Of a DNA stretch of 64,000 nucleotides, positions 34,554-43,900 are shown piece after piece; positions within the stretch are counted from its first letter, which is position 1; every line of letters begins with the position of its first letter. The stretch is from Polyangia bacterium. GTDB lineage: Bacteria; Myxococcota_A; Polyangia; Nannocystales; Nannocystaceae. The stretch covers positions 110,316-174,315 of the forward strand of contig JAUIFF010000019.1 in assembly GCA_030429545.1 (NCBI GenBank), written 5' to 3'. A model generated the notes under the pieces. That model was not told where the DNA came from and ran no database searches. It saw only the letters and a program-made list of their open reading frames with translations. The translations under genes were made by a program, and so were the position numbers.

Positions 34554-35345
34554 CTACTCGACGGGATCTTCCTCCTCGGGGTCGTCGACCGGCTCCTGGT
34601 CCCAACCGACGTCCTCTGGCTCGATGAAATTCCCCTCGTCGTCAACAAACGCTCCTTCGGGCAGGTCGTCTCCGGCAAAGTCAACCATCGGTATCCCCGA
34701 TGCACGCACGCGAAACAACCCTAGGCCAATCGGACCGTGACCTCCGAGAACTTGTAGCCCTAACTGCTTGGACGATGAAAACTCTAGACCCGCCCCTGCA
34801 CGCCCTTGCTCGAGCCGAGTGAGTTCAGAACCCGAGCCACGAACCGACACAGATGTGGACTTAGATGTTGATGCAAGTAACACGACATCGGTGCCGACAA
34901 ACAATTCGGAAACAACTTTGTATCGCAACCGCCAACGCTCCCGACCACGACGGCGCCAAGAAGCTGCGAGGGCACGTGTGATGGGCCCCACGTTTGACAC
35001 CCGCGTTGAGGTAACTTCGGCTGCCTTGAGGACGAAAGACTGGGCAGCTGCCATCTCAAAGCGAAGCTCTGCTCGCAGCGCTCCGGCCGGGAACGCCGCG
35101 ACTGGAATATTGCCATGGAGTTTGGTCATCCGTACCTTAGACGATTGGAAGTCGAGTTTAATTGTCTGCCCCGCAACCGGCTGAACATCGACTCCAAATT
35201 CCTTGACGTTGCCGAGCGGAACAAACACCCCCCCTCGCCAAAGTCCGTAGTCGCCCAGGGCGACGGACGAGGTAATCGGCAACCACGCAGGGTGCATATG
35301 GAAGTGTTTTCGTAACACCCTACTAAAAGCTCTCGCTATGGACAT
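34554..35345 (-). CDS. Protein with amphipathic N-terminal helix and beta-rich core; gasdermin-like candidate
   Basis: The 263-aa product, directly downstream of a caspase-fold protease (36 bases), begins with a basic amphipathic helix (SIARAFSRVLRKHF). AWLPITSSVALGDYGLWRGG and VFVPLGNVKEFGVDV follow, then alternating strands with a highly charged segment (WRRRGRERWRLRYKVV). The last 45 residues are acidic (EGAFVDDEGNFIEPEDVGWD, DDPEEEDPVE). The length, the helix then LxPITS-like opening and the short removable tail resemble bacterial gasdermins, which form membrane pores after cleavage by a neighbouring protease. There is no N-terminal Cys for palmitoylation as in characterised bacterial gasdermins, and I cannot prove homology. 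The ribosome site GGAGAGAG is good. Confidence 0.45.
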   Translation of the reverse strand: MSIARAFSRVLRKHFHMHPAWLPITSSVALGDYGLWRGGVFVPLGNVKEFGVDVQPVAGQTIKLDFQSSKVRMTKLHGNIPVAAFPAGALRAELRFEMAAAQSFVLKAAEVTSTRVSNVGPITRALAASWRRRGRERWRLRYKVVSELFVGTDVVLLASTSKSTSVSVRGSGSELTRLEQGRAGAGLEFSSSKQLGLQVLGGHGPIGLGLFRVRASGIPMVDFAGDDLPEGAFVDDEGNFIEPEDVGWDQEPVDDPEEEDPVE

Positions 35346-35381
35346 CGTTATGCTCTCTCCAGCGGCCTGATTTTCCAGTCC

Positions 35382-37592
35382 CTATCTGATTTTCCACGAG
35401 ATATTCCAAGTCACCCGGATAGGCCCATTTGGATGACTGGTTTCATCAACCACAACCTCGCCCCGCACCTCACCATTGCGATCGGCGTCGGGTGTACTTC
35501 TAGCCATGTCGGTGGGCTTGTCCTCTGACCCCTCGTCGACGGGTGTGTGTTCACGTAGTACTTCCATTTTTGCATCTCCTTCAGCCTGGTTATCCGAGGG
35601 CCCAGATTTTGTAGGCACAACTTTGACGCTCTCGCGCACCTCCGGTTGCGACAGGGAACAGTCGACCAACTTGGGAGCATCCGTTGATGCGACTTGTTCT
35701 GCCTGCGCCAGCGGTTCGGTATCCTCGCCGGCCGTGGCTTCACGCTCGTCCGGTTGCGGTGCCGGGGGTTTCTCCATGGAGGCAGCCTGTAGTTTCGTGT
35801 TGTCGTTGACACGCTGGTGGTTTGGCGTGTCTGTTTGCGTCTCGACTACGGGCTCCATGGCAGCAGGCCCCTCGCTCGCGGGAGAAACCGTGCGCTCGAC
35901 TTCAAAATCCCCTTCAACCCCAACCTCGGTCGCTACTTCGGTCGCAACTTCAATCCCAACTTTATTCCCAACTTCGGTTGCAGGCTGCTGTTCAGACCCT
36001 GAACTTGTTGTATCCACATGTTGACTTGCCACCGTTTCAGTTTCGGTTTCAGATTCGGCGGCAAACGAAGAGGCTTCCTCTCCTTTGCTTGCTGAACCTA
36101 ACGTCGCCGGTGCGTGAATCTCGATGACCTCCTGCGGCTTTTCAAAACTAACCGGAGCAGAACCCCGCTGGAGTGGTAGCCTCGCTGCCGGATCGCCGAG
36201 CAGGATGTAGCCCGACAGGTCCTGACGCACCATCCATAGGTGCCCGAGTTGTTCCGGCGCAACCGGGCTCGGGCGTTTGGCCTGGCGAGCCTCGGCCATC
36301 ACATCGTAGAGGTCAGTGAGTTCCTGGTTCTTATCGATATAAAACCGCATGAGTTCGAGCATCGACACCCCAACCCGATCGCCGCGACATAACGATTTCA
36401 GGACATTGAAGAACTTTCGCGGCCGCTTCTTTTGCTTGCCCTTTTTTATCTCCATAAACCCGTAGGTCCAGGCGAGATCGAGATGTCCAACAAAAGCCAG
36501 CGGACCCTCTGAGCTGGCGAGAGCCGCCTGTGGAAGGGCCGCAATAAACGGACGTTGGTTTTCCCCGGGCAGACTCTTTAAAACCGCCTCGGGGCGCCCA
36601 CGATACTGTCGACTCTTTGCCAACTGTGCAAGCCAATGATGGAACTTGCTGCGCTCAGGAGTGCCCGCACCAAAGCAGGCAAACATAAACCAAATACCAC
36701 CTGGCAAAAATGGCATGTCCTGTAGGTCACGTCCAGGAAGACACCCTTCCCGACCAAAGCTCATCGCTCCTTGACCGTTGAGTTGTGCACGAGTCGACGA
36801 CCAACCCTTGCGCGGGGCTCCACACCCATGACTCATTGAAAACAAGATACTAGCTTCGAGGTCGCCCACAGCATCGAGCAACTCATCTTGGGTCGGGTCA
36901 TCCTGGTCCCCACACTCGAGAATATCCCCCGCGTTAAAGCGTCCTGCGGCCCGCATCTGGCGGGCCTGCTCAACCACAGGCTCGATCAACCCGCGATAGC
37001 CTATCCGGGTCGCTGCCGTCCCATCGTGAACCGTGTAGAACATCGATGACGGGTCCTTGACATGCGAGGGATGCTTTTCCCAACGCAAGACTTTCTCGAC
37101 ATACGACTCATACCCCTCCGGATCTTTAAACGCCAAACGTCCAACATAGCCCTCACTCATTTGCACAGCTTGTAACTCATACGAAACCTCGTGGAGGTCA
37201 CCGAGGATCAGCTGGTAGCGGGGGATAAGATCGGGGTCATCGTCGTTGTAGACATCTTGCCGCCAACTCATCGCATCCTCAGCGGACATGCGCGGTGGTA
37301 CGCGGTAGATTTTCAGGGGCTCGAGCAACTGTCCGGCGCGAGCATCGATAAGCGGCTGGATACGCCCGAGCAGCTCATCACCGCGCTTCCCCTCCGGGGC
37401 GATCACACACCATCCTTGGGCCGCGAGGTCATTACCAGAGGCACTTGGGTCATAAAAGTCCTCACCGGACACCTCCCGTCGCTTCGTCCGTTGATCCCCC
37501 GCAGACTCTGACGGAAGACCCCCGTCGAGTACTGGCGAATTATCGTCCATATGCGCCAGTAAAAGGTTGAAGCCATCATCGACGTTTTCCAT
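35382..37592 (-). CDS. Caspase-fold (CHAT/C25-like) cysteine protease
   Basis: The ATG at 37592 gives 736 aa, with AGGTAGG upstream. The catalytic core lies at about 200-475. His255 sits in ILFSMSHGCGAPRKGW and Cys306 in IWFMFACFGAGTP, the clan-CD His-Gly/Ala-Cys-Gly arrangement shared by caspases, gingipains and CHAT proteins. Further motifs are ALASSEGPLAFVGHLDLAWT and GYILLGDPAARLPL, typical of this subfamily. Residues 1-200 are an unassigned N-terminal domain. Residues 480-700 are a long acidic Glu/Thr/Val-rich disordered tail (VGIEVATEVATEVGVEGDFE), ending with strands RVTWNISWKIR. It has no signal peptide, so should act in the cytoplasm or as injected cargo. It is the first gene of the pair with the gasdermin-like candidate. 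Confidence 0.82.
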   Translation of the reverse strand: MENVDDGFNLLLAHMDDNSPVLDGGLPSESAGDQRTKRREVSGEDFYDPSASGNDLAAQGWCVIAPEGKRGDELLGRIQPLIDARAGQLLEPLKIYRVPPRMSAEDAMSWRQDVYNDDDPDLIPRYQLILGDLHEVSYELQAVQMSEGYVGRLAFKDPEGYESYVEKVLRWEKHPSHVKDPSSMFYTVHDGTAATRIGYRGLIEPVVEQARQMRAAGRFNAGDILECGDQDDPTQDELLDAVGDLEASILFSMSHGCGAPRKGWSSTRAQLNGQGAMSFGREGCLPGRDLQDMPFLPGGIWFMFACFGAGTPERSKFHHWLAQLAKSRQYRGRPEAVLKSLPGENQRPFIAALPQAALASSEGPLAFVGHLDLAWTYGFMEIKKGKQKKRPRKFFNVLKSLCRGDRVGVSMLELMRFYIDKNQELTDLYDVMAEARQAKRPSPVAPEQLGHLWMVRQDLSGYILLGDPAARLPLQRGSAPVSFEKPQEVIEIHAPATLGSASKGEEASSFAAESETETETVASQHVDTTSSGSEQQPATEVGNKVGIEVATEVATEVGVEGDFEVERTVSPASEGPAAMEPVVETQTDTPNHQRVNDNTKLQAASMEKPPAPQPDEREATAGEDTEPLAQAEQVASTDAPKLVDCSLSQPEVRESVKVVPTKSGPSDNQAEGDAKMEVLREHTPVDEGSEDKPTDMARSTPDADRNGEVRGEVVVDETSHPNGPIRVTWNISWKIR

Positions 37593-38437
37593 CCGCAACA
37601 CCTACCTCTCCACTCACACGGCGACTTGCCGACCGCGAACTGTGCGTACTTGCCCAATTACATTCTTATGCACGGCGCTTGTTGACTTGGGCGACCGGGT
37701 ATAAGCATAACGTTTGGCAATAGAATTTTCTATACAAATCATGTTCAAACGACTTCATACCCTGCGCTTTTTCGGCGTTGCCGACGCACCAAACCGGTTC
37801 GGAGGCCGGGAACAGAATCCACACAAGTGGGTCGCGTGTCAGGAACTTGTTGGTGGTTCGCGTGGGCTGGGCGGCCGGACTTTATCAGCCCAGATTTACG
37901 CTCTCGTCGTTCCTGAACGCAGACTTAAGCGCACGACCAACTATCTACTAATGTCGAGACTGTGGCGGGACAAGCATGTACCAAGGAATGCAAGTCGCGT
38001 GTCTTGACACATGCGTCGACGCTTCATGCGGAGATGGCTTTGTCGGACCAGGAGAGCGATGTTCAGCAAGCCCGTTCCCCTTGCCTCGGGTGCACTTCCG
38101 GGACGCACTCCGGTACCTCGGTCGCGCCCTGTGCCGCAACGATATCGTCGATGTATTGCCCGACAGAGGGGCACTGCGGAACTGGAGTCCCAGCTTGTCG
38201 GTCCACTGTGTGTCCGCGCTTTCGCGCCGGGGTTCTTTCGGTTGGCGGGTACTCTCCGACGGAAAGGAGCTTAAATGCCCTTGGTCGAGTCGCTAAATTG
38301 TAGATACCAAGCAAGTTCGGGATGGTTTGAGCTGACATGCTTCGAATCCCGCGACTGATGGTGCGGACTCACTACTCGAGACCAAACTTCGGTATCATCG
38401 GCACACGCAATCGAGCCATCACACTGCCTTCGGTGAT
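37593..38437. other. Gene-poor gap holding gene debris
   Basis: No complete gene is visible. The left end should carry the promoter of the caspase-fold protease pair, and the right end that of the chimeric lipoprotein. A DUF4215 fragment at 37976-38071 is listed separately. The remaining frames have no family motif. Confidence 0.5.
37976..38071 (+). pseudogene. Fragment of a DUF4215 Cys-rich lipoprotein gene
   Basis: The frame reads VACLDTCVDASCGDGFVGPG followed by ERC, a perfect junction between two DUF4215 repeats as seen in the intact gene at 14626-16839. It has no signal peptide, earlier repeats or downstream domain, and the repeat breaks off before ECDDGN. It looks like the leftover of a deleted lipoprotein gene and matches the abrupt end of the DUF4215 segment in the next gene. 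Confidence 0.55.
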
Positions 38438-39976
38438 ATGTACATGAATCACAAACTCGAGACGATAGCAGCCCTTGCATCTCTTTTGGCATCGCTTTCG
38501 CTACATGGTTGTGGTGACACCGGCGCCGACGACCCCTGTGTCACCGATGGGGTTGGGTGTGGCGAAACGGGATCGGCCACAACTGCTGGGACGACGCACG
38601 AGACAACGGCGGTGACAACCGAAGAAGCAACCTCCGACTCAGCTGTGTGTGGCAACGGAATCGTTGACGAGGGAGAGGTTGCGTACCAAGAAGTGATGCT
38701 GGCACCTGCCCGTGCGGATGAGTTGCGTGCTGGGTTTTCGGCCACCGAAGTCGAGGAGGAAGTGTTGGCCCGCGAGGCGCAGTTGCGTGATTCGGGTGAG
38801 CGCCGGCAACCTCTGGCAGCTGGGTTTAGCTGGGGTCGGGATGCGAATCGGGTTCCGGTGGGGTGGTTGGGCCTGTGGACGAAGGGCCGTCGCTTGCCGA
38901 AGGTTTGGGTTGTTGGGGCTGTTGTTGCGGTGCTTGTTGTGACTTCGACTGTGGTTGCGTTTTTGCAATCAAATCCGCCGGAAGTGGCGGGCGTCAATGG
39001 GGTTCCGATTTCTGATGACATCGGGGAGGACTCGGCAGAGCTAGACGGTGCGTCAACGGGTATTCGGGCAGAGCTGTGGGCGGGAAACTGTGACTTTTCC
39101 GAACCTCCTGTGTTCCCACCAACACCTGACATCGACGTTCGTGCACCCCAGACAGGTCGTAGCTGCGGTGTGGTCGAGACGGCGCTGAAAGATACGGATG
39201 CGCCGATGAATCTAATTGGGCTGTCGGGTGGGGAGTTTACGATGGGAAGCCCAGCCGGTGAAGGTGATGAGGATGAGTACCCGCAGCACCGGGTGTCGCT
39301 TTCGCGGTTTGCGATATGTGAGACGGAAGTGAGTGTTCGACAGTATGAGCTCATTACACAGCAAAAACCCAGCTACTGCGATTATGGGTGCGAGCCCGAA
39401 CATCCCGTCCAAAATGTGAACTGGGAGGATAGTGCGAAATTTCTCAACGCGCTGACCCGCTACGAAAATCGACATCGTTCGCCGGAGGACAAGCTCACGG
39501 AATGCTACGAGGAGACAACGTGGGCATGGGACCACGCATGCACAGGCTACCGTTTGCCAACGGAGGCAGAGTGGGAGTACGCAACTCGGGCCGGCACAAA
39601 GACGCGATACTTCTTCGGTGACGATGACAACGGAGTATGTTCATATGCAAATGTTCGGTCAGACTGCAACAACGGCTTTGAGAAACTCGCCCCTGTCAAA
39701 ACAGACAAACTCAAGCCCAATCCCTGGGGGCTTCATGCAACGGCGGGAAACGTCTGGGAGTGGGCATATGACTCGTACGACAGCAAAGCATATGCACACA
39801 CAACAAATGTAAACCCAGCCCGAGAAAGCTCGGAGACTGACCGGGTTTTGCGCGGTGGGTCGTTCTTCTACGGGCCGATGGGCGCTCGCTCGGCAGTCCG
39901 GGTCTGGAGCAGCCGCGAGGCCCGGAACAGGATCGTTGGCTTTCGCTGTGCCCGTGGCCCGTCGCCCCAGCATTGA
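38438..39976 (+). CDS. Chimeric protein: lipoprotein leader fused to a membrane-anchored FGE-sulfatase (SUMF1-like) domain
   Basis: The first 80 residues are a normal lipoprotein start (LASLLASLSLHGC, lipobox Cys25). A Thr-rich linker follows, then the opening of a DUF4215 repeat (CGNGIVDEGE). Instead of ECDDGN the sequence then switches to VAYQEVMLAPARADELRAGF, a cytoplasmic-looking helix region, then a transmembrane helix (VWVVGAVVAVLVVTSTVVAF, about 156-177). A formylglycine-generating-enzyme/sulfatase-modifying-factor domain completes it: LSGGEFTMGSPAGEGDEDEY, YRLPTEAEWEYATRAG, TAGNVWEWAYDSYDSK, VLRGGSFFYG, RVWSSREARNRIVGFRCARG. The catalytic Cys pair of true FGE is not evident. Codon use also changes near 38678 (more GTT/TTG). 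This suggests a recombination join, and whether it is expressed is unclear. Confidence 0.75.
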   Translation: MYMNHKLETIAALASLLASLSLHGCGDTGADDPCVTDGVGCGETGSATTAGTTHETTAVTTEEATSDSAVCGNGIVDEGEVAYQEVMLAPARADELRAGFSATEVEEEVLAREAQLRDSGERRQPLAAGFSWGRDANRVPVGWLGLWTKGRRLPKVWVVGAVVAVLVVTSTVVAFLQSNPPEVAGVNGVPISDDIGEDSAELDGASTGIRAELWAGNCDFSEPPVFPPTPDIDVRAPQTGRSCGVVETALKDTDAPMNLIGLSGGEFTMGSPAGEGDEDEYPQHRVSLSRFAICETEVSVRQYELITQQKPSYCDYGCEPEHPVQNVNWEDSAKFLNALTRYENRHRSPEDKLTECYEETTWAWDHACTGYRLPTEAEWEYATRAGTKTRYFFGDDDNGVCSYANVRSDCNNGFEKLAPVKTDKLKPNPWGLHATAGNVWEWAYDSYDSKAYAHTTNVNPARESSETDRVLRGGSFFYGPMGARSAVRVWSSREARNRIVGFRCARGPSPQH

Positions 39977-40019
39977 ACATTGGCGGGCCGGCTGAAACAC
40001 ACATCTCAAAGTACATGTC

Positions 40020-40534
40020 TGATACGACAACCTAGAAGGTCACGCTCGGGCCTTTCCTGTGTCGACGCCGACGAACTCCAAGGCTGCGACGCCAATGCGT
40101 GCTGCACCCCGTTTTGCGACCTCACCCAGCAAGACGCCTGCCCCAACCCCGGGACGGGGTGCTGCCCGTTTTCGGAAAGTAACGAAATCTATCCAAATAC
40201 CGGCTTCTGCGGAGCTCCGACTTGCAATCCCTCCTCCAGAACTGCCCCCAAGGCCAGGGGTGCTCCCGAACGGAGAAAGCTACACTTGCCAAGAAGTCCT
40301 GGTCGAAGACACCGGCTTTGAGGGCGACCCCTGCACCCTTATCAAGGGGTCCCAGCCAGGCCTTACCTGTGTCGAACCCGAACAACTTCTCAACTGTATG
40401 CACTTCAAGTGTTGTACTCCGTTTTGCGACCTCAACGCGCAAGACCCCTGCCCCAACCCCGAGACCCGTGTATCGCCGTGTACGAGGACAACCTAGACTA
40501 CCCCGATGTCGGCTTTTGCGGTGCGATGCCGTAG
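40020..40534 (+). pseudogene. Frameshifted Cys-rich lipoprotein C-terminus (two CCTPFCDL modules)
   Basis: Two copies of a myxobacterial Cys-rich module can be read in different frames. The first is GLSCVDADELQGCDANACCT, PFCDLTQQDACPNPGTG, YPNTGFCGAP. The second is GFEGDPCTLIKGSQPGLTCV, CCTPFCDLNAQDPCPNPET. The second then needs a one-base shift near 40466 to continue as CIAVYEDNLDYPDVGFCGAM and stop at 40534. No signal peptide or start is present. It is the decayed 3' end of an exported lipoprotein gene and, with the DUF4215 fragment and chimeric gene, marks a rearranged patch. Confidence 0.65.
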
Positions 40535-40915
40535 GTGCCAAACCCGAATAAGCCGCGAAGCAAGTTTTCTCCAAACACTATCCGGCTATCCTCGTAGGGA
40601 GTTTGCGCCATCAGCTGCGGTAACCTAGCGCAACCACCGAGGCGACGAGCTCGACTGCCGACCTCGCAACCAGCGACATCGAATCTGTTGATAGTACAAC
40701 GAGCTCCACACAACCGACAACACCAAACCGCGCAGGGGCAGCTTTGCGGAGTAGTATCACTCAATTGCCGATACTCCGCTGCACTACGGAGCTTCTGCGA
40801 CTCGGAAGCTACTTTGCAGCCGGTTCAGTCCATTACACTCACCGACCACTTCACTCCCTGTCGCTGCTCCCCACAGCTCACGCCTTGGTTGGTAACCGCC
40901 AAGTCTGATTCGGAA
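40535..40915. other. Intergenic stretch, nothing recognised
   Basis: It contains short frames only. It lies between the decayed Cys-rich gene and the convergent end of the giant gene. No convincing terminator hairpin was found by eye. Confidence 0.5.
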
Positions 40916-43900
40916 TTAATCGAGGGGGTCTGAAACGATCAAGTCGACCATCGCAGCAGCAGAAATCGCGTGGGACAGGGTAAACAAGTCTATCACCGGC
41001 GGAACACATTCGGCATGTCCCAAGTAGTGGCTCACGGCGCTGAGGAACGAACCTGCACCGAATGCCCCCATTGTCGTGGCATCATAGACGTTGAGCCTAC
41101 CTTCGAGTTGCCCCATGTCCCAAGTTTTGGTTTTGTCCGACACCTGTCCCGCAGCAATACTACAACCGAGCGCACCAACACTGAACACGACGCCTGTATA
41201 TGAAACGTACTTCACCGCGGAGCCGTACTTAATCGACACAGCCTTGCAAACATGACTGGTACAATTACAGCCCCAAGCCACATATGTCAGGATTTTTTCG
41301 GTCTCGTTCATCTCATCTAAGCTTGTCCCCTTGAGCATGGCGCGGATATGGGGATTGCTACGTACAACACTCTTCAAGAACGAAAACATAAACTGTTGCC
41401 ATCGCAGCCCCTTGTATCCAGGTTCATCCTCCCACTTTGGATCCGTTTTTATGTGTATATGGAGGACGTTCGTGTAACTCAGGAGAACCCCTAGTGCGAG
41501 ATCAAGTGCTCGCACCGCGAGTGCAGCCCCATCTACTGAGCGCTCACTATCGCTAAAACTCAAGACTTCAGACGATGCGAATGGGCCGTCGCTGCTCCCC
41601 GAGATGAGTTTGTACGCGAGCGTCAGGGGAATCGCTATGATCAGACTGACTATGCGGCCAATCGTTAATTCCCGTCCGATAACCGTCTCGAACAACCAAG
41701 TCAACACCGGCACGTCGACTCTCGTGGTTAAGACGTCTGTGAGCACCTCGAACAATGCATCGACCACCGTTGCCACAAAGTCGACGGCATGTCGCAGGAC
41801 GGACATCACGATCCGCACGACATCCTTGACAAGACTGAGGATGAGCTCTAGCGGGTCCCCATCGGCGATACTCGTCAGGCTACCGATTTTCTCCACAAAA
41901 TCACTATTTCTGAGGTGCCCCGTAACACTCGAGAGCAGCTCCTTGATCTTTGACTCAGTGGAATCGAGTGCTGTTGCGAGCGGCCCGAGGTGCCCTGTCA
42001 ACGACTCGAGCAGTGGGTCGAGTACACTGCTCAACTGACCGAGGACAAAGCCCAATGGACCACCCAAGTCGATGTCGAACGGGGGGGCATCTTGCTTTTG
42101 TTGTGGCTTGCTTTGAGAGGAATCTCCGAGTGCGGAAAGCAATACTCCTTCAAGGTCGGCGACCAAGCTCCCCCCCATACCAAGTACATTCGCCGAAGTT
42201 CGCCGCGCGCCATCGAGAACGCCTATCAGCTGGTCGAGGAGAAAGTCGGACGTGTCTAAGAAGTCGCTGAAGTCGAACAGGCCACACAGGAAATTCACGA
42301 TCTCCATAATTGTGTTGCCAATCGTTTTCAGGACATTCCACACTGCCCCCGCCATGTCCTCAACGGTTCGGACGACGGCATCAAACGCAACTTGAATCCC
42401 ATCAAACGCCGTGTCGATCGCAACTGCAATATGGTCTACGACCTCCTCTGCCGTGTCGACGATCATTTCCCCGCAGTCTTCGAAGAAGTCGCCAACGTCA
42501 TCCCAAAACCCAAAACTCAGCGGCGTAAGTTCATTGTCTTCGCTCGCCCGGCGGGTTTTGAGCGGGCGACCAATCCGCCGCACCACGACCATCCCCTCGG
42601 GAAGTTCAACATGGACCCCTGCACCGCTCTCGGTGTGTAGCGGCTCGATGGGCGTGCCGGGAACACTCTCATCATCGATACCAAATGCGAGCATCTGGGT
42701 GCTCTGGAGTTCAAAAGTCGCCGCCGCTGCACAGCCGAGCATGGTGCGAAGCATGCGGGCGAGCTTTTCGGAGTGCTCGACATCAGTCACCAAACTCCCG
42801 GTCGTTTTTTGGCGCCCGGCCGATGCCTTTCGCCCACCTCGAACTTCCTCGGGACTGAGCGATGCAAGTGCGTCGTGAAGGACTTGGTCGGGGGTAACAA
42901 CCACCCACTCACCGACGCCCATACCACCGTGTCGGATGTTGAAAATCGGGGCAGCGAGGTTCTCGACCTTGATCAAAATCCTAGCATGTCCATTGGTGTC
43001 GGTCTCGAGCTCAAATTCCAAGTTATAGGGAATCCCGATACGATTTTCGGCGCGGCCACTATTTCGGTAGAGGGTGGCACGTTTACTCAACACAACCGTC
43101 AGCATTGTCCGTGGCAGTGCCCGGCCTCGGCCGTCCTTGGCGATCAAGTCGATCGCCAAAAACGACATCCGAAACTGTGGAGCCGGACGGGTGTGCCGCG
43201 TCTGATGGTAGTCGGTGCTCCCATTTTCATCCAAGTATTCATGGGCACGGCTTACCCACCACCCGAAATCCCTTGAGCTCGTCACTTCGGCCGGCAGATC
43301 CTTGAAGGTACTCGGATTCAGAGGCTCGACCTTACTCATGTCAACGAGTTCTGAGACAAGTTCGCTCGTCGCCGTGATTGTGTGTCGCTGTGGAGGTGAC
43401 TCCCCCCAACGGATCGACGGATCTTCGCGGAACATCACCCAGGCTTCGGTCGGCGAACCGGCAAAATCAAATGGGTTGCTATCGAGGGCAAAGCGCTGTG
43501 CGAGCCCCCTCGACTCGGGAAGCTTGAGCTTCCAGTTACTCAACACCTCCGCTTGTGTCAGCGCCTTTTCCCACATGCGAAACTCGGTAAAGCGCCGGTG
43601 CTTACCGAACTCCAACAGGTTGGTCTTGGCAGGCTCGTAGGCCTCGACAACATCACGCGCAACCAGGACGCCATCACGGTATATACAAACAACTCCATCA
43701 CGGTCGGCAGTCACCGTAAGGTGTACCCACTCATCGACCACCAAACTAGATCTCACCGTCACCCTGTGAATCTCGCCATTCGCATCGCGCAGCAAGACTT
43801 TGAGGTTATCGTTGGGCACCCAATCGATGCAGAAGCGGACAGGCATGCCCGGTTCCTGCTCGTCGACAAGCTTAACCACGGGCGTGGTGTTGGCATCCTG

